A DNA stretch of 14,947 nt, taken from positions 1,703,684 to 1,718,630 of the forward strand of contig CP070726.1 of assembly GCA_020350865.1 (NCBI GenBank), in the 5' to 3' direction. Position 1 is the stretch's first letter, and each line of letters opens with the position of its first letter. This stretch comes from Thermoplasmata archaeon (GTDB lineage Archaea > Thermoplasmatota > Thermoplasmata > GCA-020350865). Below are positions 14,109 to 14,947 of the stretch, piece after piece. Both the position numbers and the translations under genes were made by a program. Under the pieces are notes generated by a model. The model was not told where the DNA came from. It saw only the letters and a list, made by a program, of their open reading frames with translations, and did not search any database.

Positions 14109-14947
14109 TCAGTAGGTTTTTGCCAGGTACGCCACCTTGCCAGTTGGTCTTCCGCATACCAGGCACTCGCCCGAATACTCCTCTCCGTGGTACGGCGTGC
14201 CCAGAACCTTCATGTCTGTCTCCTCCTCGATTTCCAGGCCGCATCGCTCCTCCCCGCACCACCCCGCCTTCACCACCCCCGTCACATCCCGGGCATCGTC
14301 CATTGTCTGGGCGAACTGCGTCTTTTCCTGGAGCATCTTCACACCCTTGTCCCGGAGGGCTTTGGTAATATCCTCGAGGGTTTCCTTTGCACTGGCCGCC
14401 ATATCCTTTCTGGGAACCTCGCTTCTTTTTCCGGTATCGCGCCGTGCGAACGTGACCACGCCCTTCTCCAGGTCCCTCTGGCCCAGCTCCAACCGGAGAG
14501 GCACGCCCCTGATCTCCCAGTCGAAGTATTTGGCACCGGGCCTCATATCCCTTTCGTCTAAAAAGACCCGAAATCCCGCCTGCTTCAGCTCCTGCTCCAG
14601 GGTCTTGCATTCCCCTGCGATCTGCTCCTGCACGCCCTTGGCCAGTATGGGCACTATGACCATCTGGTAGGGGGCAATCTCAGGCGGTAAAATCAGCCCG
14701 GAATCGTCCCCGTGCACACCCACCATGGCACCAATGAGCCTCTCGCTCATGCCGTACGTGGTCTGGTGGACGAACTGGTGCTCCCCGTTCTCATCCTCGT
14801 ACTTTATATCGTAGGGCTCGGCAAAGTTCTGCTTGTACTGGTGTATGCCCCCTATCTGCAGCGTCCTGCCTGAGGGCATGAGCATGTCCACCCCGACCGA
14901 ATAGAACGCTCCCGCGAACTTGTCCCATTCGGGCCGCTTCAGTGTCA
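14109..14947 (-). CDS. proS: Prolyl-tRNA synthetase, archaeal/eukaryal type (5' part outside window)
   Basis: The visible 278 residues are the C-terminal part of a class II synthetase of about 480 residues that charges tRNA-Pro. Seen in order: RPEWDKFAGAFYSVGVD, SGRTLQIGGIHQYKQNFA, FDIKY-type PYDIKYEDENGEHQFVHQTT, motif 3 YGMSERLIGAMVGVHGDD, then the anticodon-binding domain (PPEIAPYQMVIVPIL onward; RVFLDERDMRPGAKYFDWE) and the C-terminal zinc module with cysteines in WCGEERCGLE and GECLVCGRPTG, ending AYLAKTY; the terminal Tyr is characteristic of the archaeal/eukaryal form. The upstream frame is open to the right edge, so the start is not in the window. Codon use is G/C-rich (37 G/C of 60 at 14581-14640), unlike the giant gene on the left. 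Confidence 0.97.
   Translation of the reverse strand, partial: TLKRPEWDKFAGAFYSVGVDMLMPSGRTLQIGGIHQYKQNFAEPYDIKYEDENGEHQFVHQTTYGMSERLIGAMVGVHGDDSGLILPPEIAPYQMVIVPILAKGVQEQIAGECKTLEQELKQAGFRVFLDERDMRPGAKYFDWEIRGVPLRLELGQRDLEKGVVTFARRDTGKRSEVPRKDMAASAKETLEDITKALRDKGVKMLQEKTQFAQTMDDARDVTGVVKAGWCGEERCGLEIEEETDMKVLGTPYHGEEYSGECLVCGRPTGKVAYLAKTY

Noticed and set aside
14071..14670. Several long frames in the ProRS region, both strands
   Set aside because: GC-rich coding DNA keeps alternative frames open; only the ProRS frame carries motif 3 and the zinc module.

Overview
The window looks like a chromosomal segment of an archaeon, most likely a Euryarchaeota/Thermoplasmatota-type organism (lineage is inference). 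Directly visible support: genes preceded by TATA-like boxes 25-40 nt upstream, several nearly leaderless starts, an archaeal/eukaryal-type prolyl-tRNA synthetase with a C-terminal zinc module ending in Tyr, the archaeal RNase P protein Rpp21/Rpr2, and a tRNA gene whose introns sit in bulge-helix-bulge (BHB) folds. The very large secreted PKD-repeat protein with a C-terminal membrane anchor is also typical of sediment Thermoplasmatota.

Layout. (i) 1-9169, minus strand: one uninterrupted giant surface-protein gene, at least 3056 codons, whose 3' end lies beyond the left edge. Order: signal peptide, nidogen-like domain, Ig-like domain, eleven modules arranged as an A-B-C super-repeat (one B copy carries an inserted domain of about 154 residues), CARDB-like domain, lectin-like domain, eight PKD domains, one FN3 domain, Asp-rich Ca2+-type repeats, one transmembrane helix and a long acidic Pro-rich tail. 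(ii) 9291-10067, minus: four-helix membrane protein with a C-terminal zinc ribbon. (iii) 10200-11213, minus: EgtD-like SAM-dependent methyltransferase. (iv) 11319-11463, minus: tRNA-Val(UAC) interrupted by two introns, one in the D-loop and one at 37/38; 116 nt upstream, the first 15 nt of the tRNA and 2 nt of leader are repeated exactly at the head of a 63-nt foldable tRNA-like element (11517-11579) with its own TATA box. (v) 11759-12151, plus: cyclophilin-like fold protein. (vi) 12306-13394, minus: Xaa-Pro aminopeptidase-type M24 peptidase, divergent from (vii) 13500-13835, plus: RNase P subunit Rpp21. (viii) 13897-14106, plus: two-helix small membrane protein, convergent with (ix) 14109-14947+, minus: prolyl-tRNA synthetase C-terminal part.

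The right half is dominated by tRNA and translation housekeeping (tRNA-Val, RNase P, ProRS) plus a peptidase; the left half is a cell-surface adhesin/S-layer-like locus. I see no phage, transposon, CRISPR or plasmid features. The most unusual content is the double-intron tRNA-Val together with its upstream tRNA-like partial duplicate, followed by the modular build of the giant protein and an orphan EgtD-like enzyme with one altered substrate-pocket residue.
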